Of a stretch of 64,000 bases of DNA, positions 36,206 to 46,029 are shown in pieces (positions within the stretch are counted from its first letter, which is position 1; the number at the start of each line of letters is the position of its first letter). The notes beneath the pieces were generated by a model, which saw only the letters and a list, made by a program, of their open reading frames with translations, made no database searches and was not told where the DNA came from. Source of the DNA: Gemmatimonadota bacterium (GTDB taxonomy: Bacteria > Latescibacterota > UBA2968 > GCA-2709665); assembly GCA_028874335.1 (NCBI GenBank), contig JAPPJY010000063.1, positions 54,556-118,555 of the forward strand, in the 5' to 3' direction. The translations under genes were made by a program, and so were the position numbers.

Positions 36206-37227
36206 CTTGCTCCGGGAACGGCCGGTACGTCTGCGATGGTCTGGTCCTTCCACGAGCGGATGGCCGCTTCGATAACTTCCTGCACGGCCAGCCCTTCTTC
36301 GCCGGACCCCTCGATTTCCGACTGGGGCGCGCCTTCGTCCAGTTGCTCGATCCAACGGTTGATGCGTCTTGGAAAGGTGTCCTCGAAGACCAGACCGCCC
36401 ATAATGGAGTTTCGAATGACGGTGAGTTCCTCGGACCGTCTCGGATACAGCGTCAGGTCCTCAAAGCAGTTGTCTAGGACGAAACGTCCCTCGCTTCCAA
36501 GCACCTCGCAGCGTTCCAGGTTGTGAGCCGGATTGGTGTCATAGCTGCCGGTCAGGTGGCCCACGACGTCATTCTCGAATTGCATGTTGATCTGCGCGTT
36601 CGACCAGCACACCGGGGCATTGACTCCGCTGCGACCCGGCGCTTTGTTCAGAAATGCTTGTACCCGCTTGATATTTCCGCAAAAATATCGCATGATGTCG
36701 ATCGAGTGGGGGTGCAGGGCCCGAAGGTGGAACCAGGGGGAAGTCTCGTTCGGGTTGCCGATCCACATGGTCATGTTGATGAGCAGCAGGTGGCCCAGTC
36801 GTCCCTCTTCGATCCAGCCCCTGGCTTTCGCCGCGGGCGGGACGAACCGGTGGTTCAGGTTGATGCCGAACCGGACGTCGCACTCACGCGCTTTCCTGAC
36901 CATCTGCCGGGCATGGTCGATGTTGTTGCTTATGGGCTTTTCGCACAGGACGTGCAAACCGGCTTCCATGCACTGGATCGCGGGTTCGTAATGGTCGCCG
37001 CCGTTCTCGAAACCGCCGGTTGCTATGCTCACGGCATCAAGTTCCTCGCGCCGAAGCATTTCCTGAACGTCGTAGAACGGTTTCGCGTTCAGCCGCCCGG
37101 CCGTGCTGTCCGCGCGTTCCCTGACAAGGTCACAGACGGCCACGAGCTCGGTTCTGCTGTTGTTCACGTATACCGCGGCATGCTGGCCGCCAATGCCGCG
37201 CATGCCGATGACGCCGACGCGGATCAT
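36202..37227 (-). CDS. Gfo/Idh/MocA family oxidoreductase
   Basis: 341 residues. The N-terminal Rossmann motif is RVGVIGMRGIGGQHAAVY; the cofactor/catalytic motif is CEKPISNN with the conserved Lys; HSIDIMRYFCG carries the D-x3 His/Asp region. The substrate is probably a sugar, inositol or a related hydroxy compound. ATG 37227 has AAGGAGT seven bases upstream. It overlaps the phosphonoacetate hydrolase and follows an isomerase-type gene, suggesting joint catabolism. Confidence 0.88.
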   Translation of the reverse strand: MIRVGVIGMRGIGGQHAAVYVNNSRTELVAVCDLVRERADSTAGRLNAKPFYDVQEMLRREELDAVSIATGGFENGGDHYEPAIQCMEAGLHVLCEKPISNNIDHARQMVRKARECDVRFGINLNHRFVPPAAKARGWIEEGRLGHLLLINMTMWIGNPNETSPWFHLRALHPHSIDIMRYFCGNIKRVQAFLNKAPGRSGVNAPVCWSNAQINMQFENDVVGHLTGSYDTNPAHNLERCEVLGSEGRFVLDNCFEDLTLYPRRSEELTVIRNSIMGGLVFEDTFPRRINRWIEQLDEGAPQSEIEGSGEEGLAVQEVIEAAIRSWKDQTIADVPAVPGAR

Positions 37228-37320
37228 ACCCGTACTCCTTTTGATGATACAGAGAGCCGTTATCACCCGGGCCGAGGGCAAGTCATTCCGCCGTGGCCGG
37301 TTGCCGCAATTCTATTGAAC

Positions 37321-38115
37321 TCATTCAAACAGCGGCCGGAAGTAGTCGAACGACCGACGGAGAACGCCGTCGATGTCGTCCACGGCCATGTCCCGCGAAC
37401 CGACAATTTCCAGAACCGCGTACTTGAGCCCCGGAATCTTTCGGAAGGCGGCTGCCTGCGCGTGAAGATCCATATCTCCCTGACCGGCGACCTGGTTTTC
37501 AACCGGCCCGATCGCGGACTGCCGGCCCTTGACGTCGCGGATTCTCAGTGAAATGATGTACCGGCCGATTCTGCCGACGCTATCTTCGGGTACCTCACGC
37601 TGCGGGCTGCGCCAGATATGGGTCGCGTCGTAGTTGATCCCGACCCACTTCCGATCGACCCGTTGCATGAACCGGAGAGCCGTCTCCGTGTTGTAGACGG
37701 CATTGCCGACGTGAGGCTTGATGCCGAGCCTGACGCCGCGCCGGGCGGCCTCGACCGCGAGGGCGTTGATTCTATCCACGGTTGCCATAAACGCCTCTTC
37801 GTTGTCAGGTTTTCCGCCGGGGCCGGTTGTGACGAGGGGCGCGCCGACCGAGGCCGCCGCATCCAGGACGTGCAGAAAGCGGTCTCCGTCGTCCATGTTG
37901 CCGCTTGCGCCGAGAGATTCGATCGCCAAGCCGTGATTCCCGGCGCGACGTCTGATGTCCCGGTAGTACGCGTCGCGCCCGCCGATAGCCAGGTGAGGCG
38001 CCATTCCCGGAATACAACAAAGTTCGATCGCCCGGTAGCCCGCCGCCTGTATCCGTTCCATCGCGACTTCCAGGTCGTGCCCACCATATAGTATCGTGCT
38101 GCATCCGAGGTCCAT
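37321..38115 (-). CDS. Sugar phosphate isomerase/epimerase (xylose isomerase-like TIM barrel)
   Basis: 264 residues. GYRAIELCCIPGM, the metal-binding segment with IKPHVGNAVYN and VGINYDATHIW, and ISLRIRDVKGR match AP-endonuclease-2/IolE-type TIM barrels. The exact sugar is unknown. It is the first gene of the operon leading to the Gfo/Idh and phosphonoacetate hydrolase genes. A TTGACA lies about 85 bp upstream on this strand but without a convincing -10. Confidence 0.83.
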   Translation of the reverse strand: MDLGCSTILYGGHDLEVAMERIQAAGYRAIELCCIPGMAPHLAIGGRDAYYRDIRRRAGNHGLAIESLGASGNMDDGDRFLHVLDAAASVGAPLVTTGPGGKPDNEEAFMATVDRINALAVEAARRGVRLGIKPHVGNAVYNTETALRFMQRVDRKWVGINYDATHIWRSPQREVPEDSVGRIGRYIISLRIRDVKGRQSAIGPVENQVAGQGDMDLHAQAAAFRKIPGLKYAVLEIVGSRDMAVDDIDGVLRRSFDYFRPLFE

Positions 38116-38241
38116 GGGTTTCGCTTTCCTTTTCGCAGAGCGGTTGTATTCACCGAATTGGCGGCAGATAAGTAAGCTGTCGAACCGGCCCTTGTCAAGC
38201 CGATTCCGGTCGCAATCGACGCGCCCGGTGAAATTCCTGAC

Positions 38242-38270
38242 TTGATCCTGAGCACGATTGGGATTATATT
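38242..38270 (+). promoter_or_regulatory. Candidate promoter for the STAS gene, upstream of an inserted element
   Basis: TTGATC, 17 bases, TATATT. The family 2 element at 38292-38454 lies between this promoter and the STAS gene, so a transcript from here would carry the element in its leader. Confidence 0.45.
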
Positions 38271-38291
38271 GGATGGCAGCAAATCTTCGCT

Positions 38292-38454
38292 GAAGCTGTT
38301 TTTAAATTACCGGTGAGTTCCCGAGCGCGAGCGAAAAAGCGGCGGTCAAGGCGGGAAAATCCGCCCATATTTGTCTATACGGGTGGGTTTGACCAACGCC
38401 GACCGGCGCTTTTGCAGCCGCGCGAAGACCGCCGGGAATTTTAAGACAGCTTTC
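38292..38454 (+). mobile_element. Family 2 MITE-like foldback element, full copy
   Basis: 163 bp. Terminal inverted repeats GAAGCTGTTTTTAAATT and (inverted) GAAAGCTGTCTTAAAATT. The arms stay similar inward (GCGCGAGCGAAAAAGCG versus GCGCGGCTGCAAAAGCG), so the whole element can fold back on itself. A small GGCGG / CCGCC hairpin is in the middle. No coding potential. Related copies are at 26697 and 63947. Confidence 0.8.
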
Positions 38455-38534
38455 CTGATCATACGGAATGAAACGCGTCGTTGCGGTTGGTGCGGCAATC
38501 TGCCGTAACCCGAAACCATCGAGGGGGAAGAACC

Positions 38535-38888
38535 ATGAAAATCATCGAGGAGATCAGGGAGGATGTTGCCGTCCTGACGGTGACGGGCGCCCTGATGTCC
38601 GGTCCCGAAGTGGCCGAATTTCACGACCATATCAAGCGGTTGGTAAAAGACGGCATTAGCCGGGTGGTGGTCGATTTTTCGAAGGTGAAATGGTTTGGGA
38701 GTTCGATGCTCGGCGTCATGACCGCCAGTCTGACGACGGTCCGGCATGCGGGTGGAGATATGCGTCTCACGGGCATTACCCGCAAGATCGAAAGTATCCT
38801 GATGGTCACGCAGTTGGCGGGGATTTTCAGGACCCTGGATACCGTGGACCGTGCGGTAGCCAGCTTCAGGACACAGCCGCCCGAATAA
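38535..38888 (+). CDS. STAS domain protein (anti-sigma factor antagonist)
   Basis: 117 residues, one STAS domain: EIREDVAVLTVTGALMSGPE, VVVDFSKVKWFGSSMLGVMT (phosphorylatable Ser pair) and FRTLDTVDRAVASF. It would bind an anti-sigma factor kinase when unphosphorylated. No RsbW or sigma factor is adjacent. ATG 38535 has GGGGGAAG six bases upstream. A family 2 element lies 80 bp upstream and a terminator follows. Confidence 0.87.
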   Translation: MKIIEEIREDVAVLTVTGALMSGPEVAEFHDHIKRLVKDGISRVVVDFSKVKWFGSSMLGVMTASLTTVRHAGGDMRLTGITRKIESILMVTQLAGIFRTLDTVDRAVASFRTQPPE

Positions 38889-38916
38889 AGCCGTCCGCCA
38901 ACTGGAAGCAAGTACG

Positions 38917-38952
38917 AAAGCGTCTCTGTCCGTCCGGGATAGAGGCGCTTTT
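38917..38952 (+). terminator. Terminator after the STAS gene
   Basis: AAAGCGTCTCT / AGAGGCGCTTT, 11-bp stem with one mismatch, followed by TTGATCGTTTT. Confidence 0.65.
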
Positions 38953-39060
38953 GATCGTTTTGGTCCGGTGGACCGGTACGGAACGTCGTGTGTCCTCGCG
39001 CAGGCGCCTGAGAGCACGTCAATATCCATGTTCAAGATTCCACTCCTGTAACGATTTTCC

Positions 39061-39089
39061 TTGATACCTGAACATTTGAGTAGTATATT
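39061..39089 (+). promoter_or_regulatory. Candidate sigma70 promoter for the UvrA gene
   Basis: TTGATA (5 of 6), 17 bases, TATATT (5 of 6), 81 bp upstream of the start codon. No LexA-type CTGT-N8-ACAG box is visible. Confidence 0.6.
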
Positions 39090-39169
39090 TTGAATCCGTC
39101 ATCTGGCGGGCGCGCCAATACAGGACGAGGCTCGCCCTCAGGCGTTGTATTCGCGATCGCGGTGATTGC

Positions 39170-42100
39170 ATGGAAACGCGTGATATCGTAATCAGGGGCG
39201 CGAGGGTTCACAACCTGAAGGATGTGAATCTGAACCTTACCCGAAATCAGCTGATATGCTTCACCGGTGTTTCGGGCTCCGGCAAGTCCTCGCTGGCCTT
39301 CGATACGATTTTTGCCGAAGGCCAGCGCCGCTACATCGAGTCCCTTTCCGCGTACGCCCGGCAGTTTCTGGGTCAGATCCGAAAGCCGGATGTGGATCAG
39401 ATAACGGGTCTGTCGCCAACGGTATCCATCGAACAGAAGGCAGCCGCGCGGAATCCCAGGTCGACCGTGGGCACGATGACGGAAATCTACGACTACCTTC
39501 GCGTCCTGTACGCAAGGGTCGGAGCGCCGCATTGCGTGTCGTGCGGTACGCCGATCGGCGCACAGACACGCGACGGTATCGTGGACCGGATCATGTCGCT
39601 TGGCGCAGGAACGCGAATCCACGTCATGGCGCCGCTTGTACGCGGAAGAAAAGGCGAGTATCTCGATCTGTTCGACGATCTTAAAAGGGACGGTTACCTC
39701 CGCGTCCGTGTCGACGGACGGATCGTGCAGCTGACCGAGTCGCAGCGGCTCGAACGGCACATCCGGCACGATATCGACCTCGTCGTGGACCGGCTGGTCG
39801 TGAGGGAAGATGGACACGGGCGCACAGGCGAGGCGGTCGATGCGGCACTGGGATACGGTGGCGGCACGTTGATCGTGGGATTCGAGGAGGGTGATGACCT
39901 GCTGCTGAGTTCCAGCTTTGCCTGCACCCGGTGCGGCTTGAGCGCAACCGAACCCACGCCTCAACTGTTTTCGTTCAACAATCCGCAGGGGATGTGTCCC
40001 ACGTGCAAGGGTCTCGGTACTCAGGTTGCACTGGATCCGGAGCGGTCTGTACCTGACGATTCGCTGTCTGTAATGGAAGGCGCGATCGCGCCGCTCGGAG
40101 AGCCGCGAAACCGGTGGAAGATACACTATTACAACGGTGTGCTGGCCCTCCACGGCGTCGACGTCGATACGCCGTGGAGGGAAATTCCCGGGAACGCGCG
40201 GGTGGAACTGCTGTACGGAGTGAAGAAACGCATCACGCTCCACTGGCGGAAGCGTGATGGGAGCGTCTGGACGCATTACGATTCGTTTGAGGGCATCTTT
40301 CCGCCCCTGGAACGCAGGTACGCGGAAGGTGGATCACCGGCCTTGCGGCGAAGGCTGGGACCCTACATGCGCACAGGAAGATGTCCCACGTGCCGGGGGG
40401 CGCGGTTGAGGGGCGAAGCCGAAGCGGTGACAATCGAGGGCGTTTCGCTGCCGGTCGCCGCGGCGATGTCGGTTGGGGACGCGTACGCGTTCTTCAACGG
40501 TTTGAATCTGACCTCGACCCGCCGGATGATCGCGGAAGATGCACTCAAGGAAATCACGGGCCGGCTCAGATTCCTGCTCGACGTTGGTCTGGATTATCTG
40601 ACGCTGGATCGGACGGCCCCGACCCTGTCCGGGGGCGAGGCGCAGCGCATCCGGCTGGCCGGACAGATTGGCAGCGGCCTGGTGGGGGTTACTTACGTGC
40701 TGGACGAACCCTCGATCGGGCTGCACCAGAACGACAACGAGAGGCTGCTGGACGCGCTGTGCGTGTTGCGGGACGCGGGGAATACGATCATTGTCGTGGA
40801 ACACGACGAGGAAACGATGCGGAGGGCGGACTGGATCGTGGATTTCGGGCCGGGTCCCGGACACCTGGGAGGGGAGGTGGTCGCTTGCGGGCCCTGGCCC
40901 ACGATCGCTTTGTCGGAGAAATCCAGAACGGGCGCCTACCTTGCCGGGAAAGAATCGATCGCTGTACCCCGCCGCAGGGCGCATACGGGAATGTACCTGT
41001 CCGTACACGGCGCCAGGCAGAACAACCTCACGGGAATCGACGTTAATTTCCCTCTGGGCGTGTTCAACTGCGTGACCGGGGTTTCCGGTTCAGGAAAGAG
41101 TTCGCTCGTAAACGACGTTGTCTACCGGACGCTGGCGCGAGAATTGAATCGGGCCGAAACCGAACCCGGAGAATTCGACCGCATTGAAGGCATCGATGCG
41201 CTGGATAAAGTCATCGAAATCGACCAGCAGCCGATCGGGCGCACCCCGCGGAGCAATCCGGCAACATATACCGGCGTGTTCGGCCCCATCAGGGCATTGT
41301 ACGCTGACCTCCCGGAATCCAGGGTGAGAGGGTACAGGCCGGGACGGTTCAGCTTCAATGTGAAAGGCGGGCGGTGCGAGGCCTGCGACGGAAATGGCGC
41401 AAATGTCGTTGAAATGGATTTTCTGGCCGACGTCTGGGTCCCTTGCGACATCTGCGACGGCAGGCGTTTCAATAGAGAAACGCTGGACGCTCGGTACAGG
41501 GACGCGTCCATTGCGGATGTGCTGGAGATGGAGGTGAAGCGGGCATGCGCCTTCTTCGCCGCCGTACCGCAGATCCATCGCATACTCGAGGTGCTGGTCG
41601 AGGTGGGGATGGGGTACGTGAAACTCGGGCAGCCGGCGCCAACGTTGTCCGGCGGAGAAGCACAGAGGATCAAGCTGGCTAAAGAGTTGTGCCGCAAACA
41701 GACAGGGTCTACGCTTTATATCTTGGATGAACCCACGACGGGGCTGCATTTTGCAGACATACAGAATCTGCTGAGGGTGCTTCACCGGCTCGTGGATCTG
41801 GGAAACACGGTGGTGGTCATCGAGCACAACATGGATGTCGTGAAGACCGCGGACTGGGTGATCGACCTCGGGCCCGGCGGCGGGGAAGCCGGCGGGCGTG
41901 TGGTGGCGCAGGGGACCCCGGAACAGGTGGGGCGCTCCCGACGCTCCCTGACGGCTCGTCCCTTGCGTTCCGTGTTGGCGAACGGACACGGCCCGGTGAC
42001 AGCCGGCAGGGAACATCGCCGTCGGGATGAAGCCGGGGGACCCGTTCGGGAGATCCAGGTTACCGGCGCTCGGGAGAACAACCTGCGTAACGTGGATGTG

Positions 42101-44869
42101 CGGATTCCTCGGGAGAGATTGACCGTGGTATCGGGTGTGTCAGGTTCGGGTAAGTCTTCCCTGGCGCTGGATACGGTTTTCGCCGAGGGCCAGAGGCGAT
42201 ATGTGGAATCGCTATCCGCATACGCGCGGCAGTTTCTGGGCCAGCTTCCCAAACCGAAGGTCGATCGCGTAATCGGGCTGTCGCCGGCGATCGCCATCGA
42301 GCAGAAAGCCGCCAGCAGGAACCCGCGCTCTACGGTGGGGACGGTTACCGAAGTGTACGACTACCTGAGGGCACTGTTTGCACTGGTGGGAGAGGTTTGT
42401 TGTCCTGACTGCGGCGTGCGGGCGGGGGCGCTCGCGGTTCGGGAAATCGTCGACCGGATCCTGGAAATGCCATCGGGGAGAAGGGTATATCTGCTCAGCC
42501 CCCAACGGCCGGGTAAGGGCGAAGACTATAACGGATTGATATCCAGGGCCGCGCGGGCCGGATACCTGCGGGGCCGGCTGGACGGGGACGTGTTCGACCT
42601 GAATGCCGCGCCCGAGATCGATTACCGGCAGTCGCACAGGCTGGAAATCCTTGTGGATCGCGTCACGCTCCGGGCTGGCGTGCGGAAGCGCATCGCGGAT
42701 TCCATCGAGAAGGCGCTGGTGTTGTCCGGCGGCGTCGTCATCGCGGCGTCACCCGACGACGACCTGGAAACCAGATTCAGCCAGGTCCTGTCCTGCCCGT
42801 CGTGCGGGAGAAGCTTCGAAGAGGTCGCCCCGCAGCATCTTTCGTTCAACAGCCCTGACGGCTGGTGTGCCTCGTGCGATGGCCTGGGAACCCAGAGGGG
42901 AATGGGTAAGCGTACGCTGATTCCGGATCCGCAAGGGTCCTTGTCCCGCGGGGCGGTTCCGGTTCTCGGCGACCTGAAGGAGGGTCCATTGGCGGCGTTG
43001 ATTCAGTCCGTTGGCGAAGTGGCGGGATTCGACCTGGAAACTCCGGTCGCGCGGATGTCACGGACCGCGCAGGAGGCGCTGCTCTACGGAACCGGTGAAC
43101 GATGGATTCGGGGCGCGGACGGCTTGCGATTCCAGTACAAGGGTCTGTTCAGTTCGCTGGAGGAGCTGGCGAGGCTTTCCCCCCGGTTTCGCGAAAAGAT
43201 GGGCGATCTGATTGAAGACGTGCCGTGCCGTGCGTGCAAGGGCGCGCGCCTCAAGCCGGAAAGTGCCGCCGTTCGCCTGCGCGGTACAACGCTCTGTGAA
43301 CTGGTTGACCTGCCGATTGGCGCGTCGAGGCGCTGGCTTATGGACCTGGAACTGACCGGGCGAGAGCTCGACGCCGTTGGCGAAGTCCTCCAGGAAATAC
43401 GCGTCCGGATGCGGTTCCTGGACGAAGTCGGCCTGGGTTACCTTTCGCTGTCACGACGGGCGCCCACGTTGTCGGGCGGCGAAGCGCAGCGAATCCGTCT
43501 CGCAAGCCAGATTGGTTCGGGACTGACCGGCGTCCTGTACGTGCTGGACGAACCTACCATCGGACTTCATCAGCGGGACAATCGAAGGTTGCTTGCCGCC
43601 CTTCGCCAGCTGAGGGACCTCGGCAATACCCTCCTGGTTGTCGAGCACGATCATGAGACGCTGGAAACCGCGGATCACATTGTGGATTTCGGACCCGGCG
43701 CCGGGGCTCACGGGGGAATACTGGTGGCGGAGGGGCATCCAAAACGCCTGAGTGCCGAGAACGGATCACTGACTGCGGAATACCTGGCGGGCGGGCTGGT
43801 CATCGAACGGCCGCCCCGGCGGATGGCCCTCGAGGGGTGTCTCGAGGTGGTGGGCGCCCGGCACAACAATCTGAAGGACCTGACCGTGAAGTTTCCGCTT
43901 GGTTTGCTGATCGGCGTCACGGGTGTGTCGGGGTCGGGGAAGTCCTCGCTGGTCAACGACGTCCTCTTCGGGGCGCTTGCCTCGAGGGCCAGCCACGTCC
44001 CGGGGCCCCCGGCCGATCACGACGAGGTCCGGGGAATGGAGTGCATCGACAAGGTAATCAACATCGACCAGTCGCCCATCGGGTTTTCGCCGCGCAGCAA
44101 CCCGGCGACCTACGTAAAGGTGTTCGACAAGGTTCGAACGCTCTACGCGCAATTGCCTGATGCGCGCATACGAGGGTTTTCTCCGGGACACTTCAGCTTC
44201 AATCACCGGAAGGGCCGCTGCGAGGCCTGCAAAGGGCTGGGTTCACGGTGTATCGAGATGCATTTTCTGCCCGATGTCTGGGTGACCTGCGAGGATTGCA
44301 ACGGGAAGCGGTATAACCGGGATGTGGTAGAGGTTCTGTACAAGGGCCGGTCGGTTGCCGACGTGCTGGACATGACGGTCGATCATGCGCTGCGGCAGTT
44401 TGAAAACGTACCCGGAATCTGCCGGACCCTCGAGACATTGGTTGACGTGGGATTGGGGTACATCAAGATGGGGCAGGCGTCCACCACCCTGTCGGGAGGG
44501 GAAGCGCAAAGGGTAAAACTCGCCAGGGAACTCGCCCGGCCGAACACGGGCAGGACCGTATACCTGCTGGACGAGCCAACCACCGGATTGCACGTTGCCG
44601 ATGTGGCGAGGCTGCTCGATGTGTTGAATCGACTCGTAGACGCGGGCAATACGGTCATCGTGATCGAACACAATCTGGATGTCATCAGGACCGCGGACTG
44701 GATTATAGACCTCGGACCGGAGGGCGGAGATGAGGGCGGGTACCTGGTTGCGGACGGCACGCCCGAGGAGGTCGCCCGGGTCGATGCATCGCATACGGGC
44801 CGGTTCCTGCGAGAGGCGCTTGCCCGAGGCAACGGCAGGTTGCAGGAATCGCACGACGTTCCCGTCTGA
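39170..44869 (+). CDS. uvrA: Tandem (double-length) excinuclease ABC subunit A
   Basis: 1899 residues, twice the normal 940. Each half is a full UvrA: residues about 1-917 and 955-1899 joined by a polar linker. Four Walker A motifs (VSGSGKSS near 32, 636, 989 and 1584) and four LSGGEAQR signatures are intact. Both halves have the FEGQRR-type EGQRRY...SLSAYARQFLGQ insertion region, a first zinc pair (CTRCG...CPTCKG and CPSCG...CASCDG) and the DNA-contact zinc finger (GRCEACDG...CDICDG and GRCEACKG...CEDCNG). UvrA acts as a dimer in damage recognition with UvrB; this chain could be a covalent dimer. The halves are diverged, not a recent copy. No frame disruption across the junction. Confidence 0.93.
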   Translation: METRDIVIRGARVHNLKDVNLNLTRNQLICFTGVSGSGKSSLAFDTIFAEGQRRYIESLSAYARQFLGQIRKPDVDQITGLSPTVSIEQKAAARNPRSTVGTMTEIYDYLRVLYARVGAPHCVSCGTPIGAQTRDGIVDRIMSLGAGTRIHVMAPLVRGRKGEYLDLFDDLKRDGYLRVRVDGRIVQLTESQRLERHIRHDIDLVVDRLVVREDGHGRTGEAVDAALGYGGGTLIVGFEEGDDLLLSSSFACTRCGLSATEPTPQLFSFNNPQGMCPTCKGLGTQVALDPERSVPDDSLSVMEGAIAPLGEPRNRWKIHYYNGVLALHGVDVDTPWREIPGNARVELLYGVKKRITLHWRKRDGSVWTHYDSFEGIFPPLERRYAEGGSPALRRRLGPYMRTGRCPTCRGARLRGEAEAVTIEGVSLPVAAAMSVGDAYAFFNGLNLTSTRRMIAEDALKEITGRLRFLLDVGLDYLTLDRTAPTLSGGEAQRIRLAGQIGSGLVGVTYVLDEPSIGLHQNDNERLLDALCVLRDAGNTIIVVEHDEETMRRADWIVDFGPGPGHLGGEVVACGPWPTIALSEKSRTGAYLAGKESIAVPRRRAHTGMYLSVHGARQNNLTGIDVNFPLGVFNCVTGVSGSGKSSLVNDVVYRTLARELNRAETEPGEFDRIEGIDALDKVIEIDQQPIGRTPRSNPATYTGVFGPIRALYADLPESRVRGYRPGRFSFNVKGGRCEACDGNGANVVEMDFLADVWVPCDICDGRRFNRETLDARYRDASIADVLEMEVKRACAFFAAVPQIHRILEVLVEVGMGYVKLGQPAPTLSGGEAQRIKLAKELCRKQTGSTLYILDEPTTGLHFADIQNLLRVLHRLVDLGNTVVVIEHNMDVVKTADWVIDLGPGGGEAGGRVVAQGTPEQVGRSRRSLTARPLRSVLANGHGPVTAGREHRRRDEAGGPVREIQVTGARENNLRNVDVRIPRERLTVVSGVSGSGKSSLALDTVFAEGQRRYVESLSAYARQFLGQLPKPKVDRVIGLSPAIAIEQKAASRNPRSTVGTVTEVYDYLRALFALVGEVCCPDCGVRAGALAVREIVDRILEMPSGRRVYLLSPQRPGKGEDYNGLISRAARAGYLRGRLDGDVFDLNAAPEIDYRQSHRLEILVDRVTLRAGVRKRIADSIEKALVLSGGVVIAASPDDDLETRFSQVLSCPSCGRSFEEVAPQHLSFNSPDGWCASCDGLGTQRGMGKRTLIPDPQGSLSRGAVPVLGDLKEGPLAALIQSVGEVAGFDLETPVARMSRTAQEALLYGTGERWIRGADGLRFQYKGLFSSLEELARLSPRFREKMGDLIEDVPCRACKGARLKPESAAVRLRGTTLCELVDLPIGASRRWLMDLELTGRELDAVGEVLQEIRVRMRFLDEVGLGYLSLSRRAPTLSGGEAQRIRLASQIGSGLTGVLYVLDEPTIGLHQRDNRRLLAALRQLRDLGNTLLVVEHDHETLETADHIVDFGPGAGAHGGILVAEGHPKRLSAENGSLTAEYLAGGLVIERPPRRMALEGCLEVVGARHNNLKDLTVKFPLGLLIGVTGVSGSGKSSLVNDVLFGALASRASHVPGPPADHDEVRGMECIDKVINIDQSPIGFSPRSNPATYVKVFDKVRTLYAQLPDARIRGFSPGHFSFNHRKGRCEACKGLGSRCIEMHFLPDVWVTCEDCNGKRYNRDVVEVLYKGRSVADVLDMTVDHALRQFENVPGICRTLETLVDVGLGYIKMGQASTTLSGGEAQRVKLARELARPNTGRTVYLLDEPTTGLHVADVARLLDVLNRLVDAGNTVIVIEHNLDVIRTADWIIDLGPEGGDEGGYLVADGTPEEVARVDASHTGRFLREALARGNGRLQESHDVPV

Positions 44870-44967
44870 TGTGCACTGCCGCTCCGGTTCGTGCGAAACG
44901 TGCATCCGTATCGGGTGTAAGATAGCGCCGGCACCGGTGTTTCACGTTAACCGAACGGGGGAATGTG

Positions 44968-46029
44968 ATGATAGTCGCGACACGGAATTCGTCTGAGAAG
45001 TCCAGGCACGCGGCCGATTTCGTAGGAGACGGCCACGGTGACCAGGAGGAAATCCACGCGGCGATTCGAGCGCTTCCGCCGGCGGGCGGCACGGTCGTCC
45101 TGAAGGAGGGCGTCTACGACATCCGCAAGGAGGAGGGTACGCTCGGCGGGTTGATTATCGACCGGAGCAACGTGACGCTGGCGGGGCAGGGCGCCGCAAC
45201 GCGGCTGGTTCTTGCGCCGGGGCAGAATACGAACGTGATCCGCATTATCGGGAACGGGGTGGGAAACATCACGATACGGGATCTCTGGGTGGACCAGAAT
45301 CGGGATCAGAATCCGTACGACGGCGCCGAGTTCGGGAATATCTCCCACGGACGGTTCGAATACAACGGCATCAAGGCATTCTGCGCGGAGCCCGGCGGAT
45401 CCTGTCCGAGGCCAACGCACAACGTAACCATAAGGAATTGTACGGTTCTGAATTCCCAGCGACTGGGCATTATGCTGCAGGGCCCCAATATGAGGGTCAT
45501 CAACAACCGCCTGGGCAACGCGAATTCAGATGCGGTGGAACTGCTGGGAGGGCCGGGATTCGTGACGGGCAATTTCGTCGAGATTACCGGCCGTACCCAC
45601 GGCGCCGTGGGATCGGATGCCGGAGACTCGATCATTATGGCGAACAACCAGGTATTCGTGCGGGAGGAAGGCGACCTGGACATCGCCTTCCGGTCCTGGG
45701 CCGATTCCGTGGGCCATGTGATTTCCGGCAATATAGTGACGGTTGACGCCGGGGGGCGTCTGGCGCTGGCCATGGACGTGCGTGGCTTCAACACGTCCGT
45801 TTCGGGAAACGTGATCCGGGGGCCTGGCCCGACACAGCGTTTGCCTCTCTGGCTCACTGGCGCTGGCATGTCGGTTACCGGAAATCACTTCCGGAACGTC
45901 GACCTGATCGTCAACGACCGGACCGGTACGAACCGGCCGATTCTCATCCATGGGAACGCAATGGAGGAATCGGTGGTCGTGCGGGAGACCGGCAATCTGG
46001 TTCGTCCGGACGGAGAGTCGATTCGATGA
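44968..46029 (+). CDS. Right-handed parallel beta-helix protein (pectate lyase-like fold)
   Basis: 353 residues. After DFVGDGHGDQEEIHAAIRALP, a start common in polysaccharide lyases and epimerases, comes a run of beta-helix repeats with N/G/V turns (NVTIRNCTVLNSQRLGIMLQ, MRVINNRLGNANSDAVELLG, GHVISGNIVTVDAGGRLALA). No signal peptide is seen. It likely binds or acts on a polysaccharide; no catalytic residues can be named. ATG 44968 has GGGGG six bases upstream. It overlaps the next gene by four bases (ATGA). Confidence 0.78.
   Translation: MIVATRNSSEKSRHAADFVGDGHGDQEEIHAAIRALPPAGGTVVLKEGVYDIRKEEGTLGGLIIDRSNVTLAGQGAATRLVLAPGQNTNVIRIIGNGVGNITIRDLWVDQNRDQNPYDGAEFGNISHGRFEYNGIKAFCAEPGGSCPRPTHNVTIRNCTVLNSQRLGIMLQGPNMRVINNRLGNANSDAVELLGGPGFVTGNFVEITGRTHGAVGSDAGDSIIMANNQVFVREEGDLDIAFRSWADSVGHVISGNIVTVDAGGRLALAMDVRGFNTSVSGNVIRGPGPTQRLPLWLTGAGMSVTGNHFRNVDLIVNDRTGTNRPILIHGNAMEESVVVRETGNLVRPDGESIR

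Noticed and set aside
39152..39161. CGCGATCGCG palindrome before uvrA
   Set aside because: A 10-bp palindrome is expected by chance in GC-rich DNA; it does not match a known LexA box.
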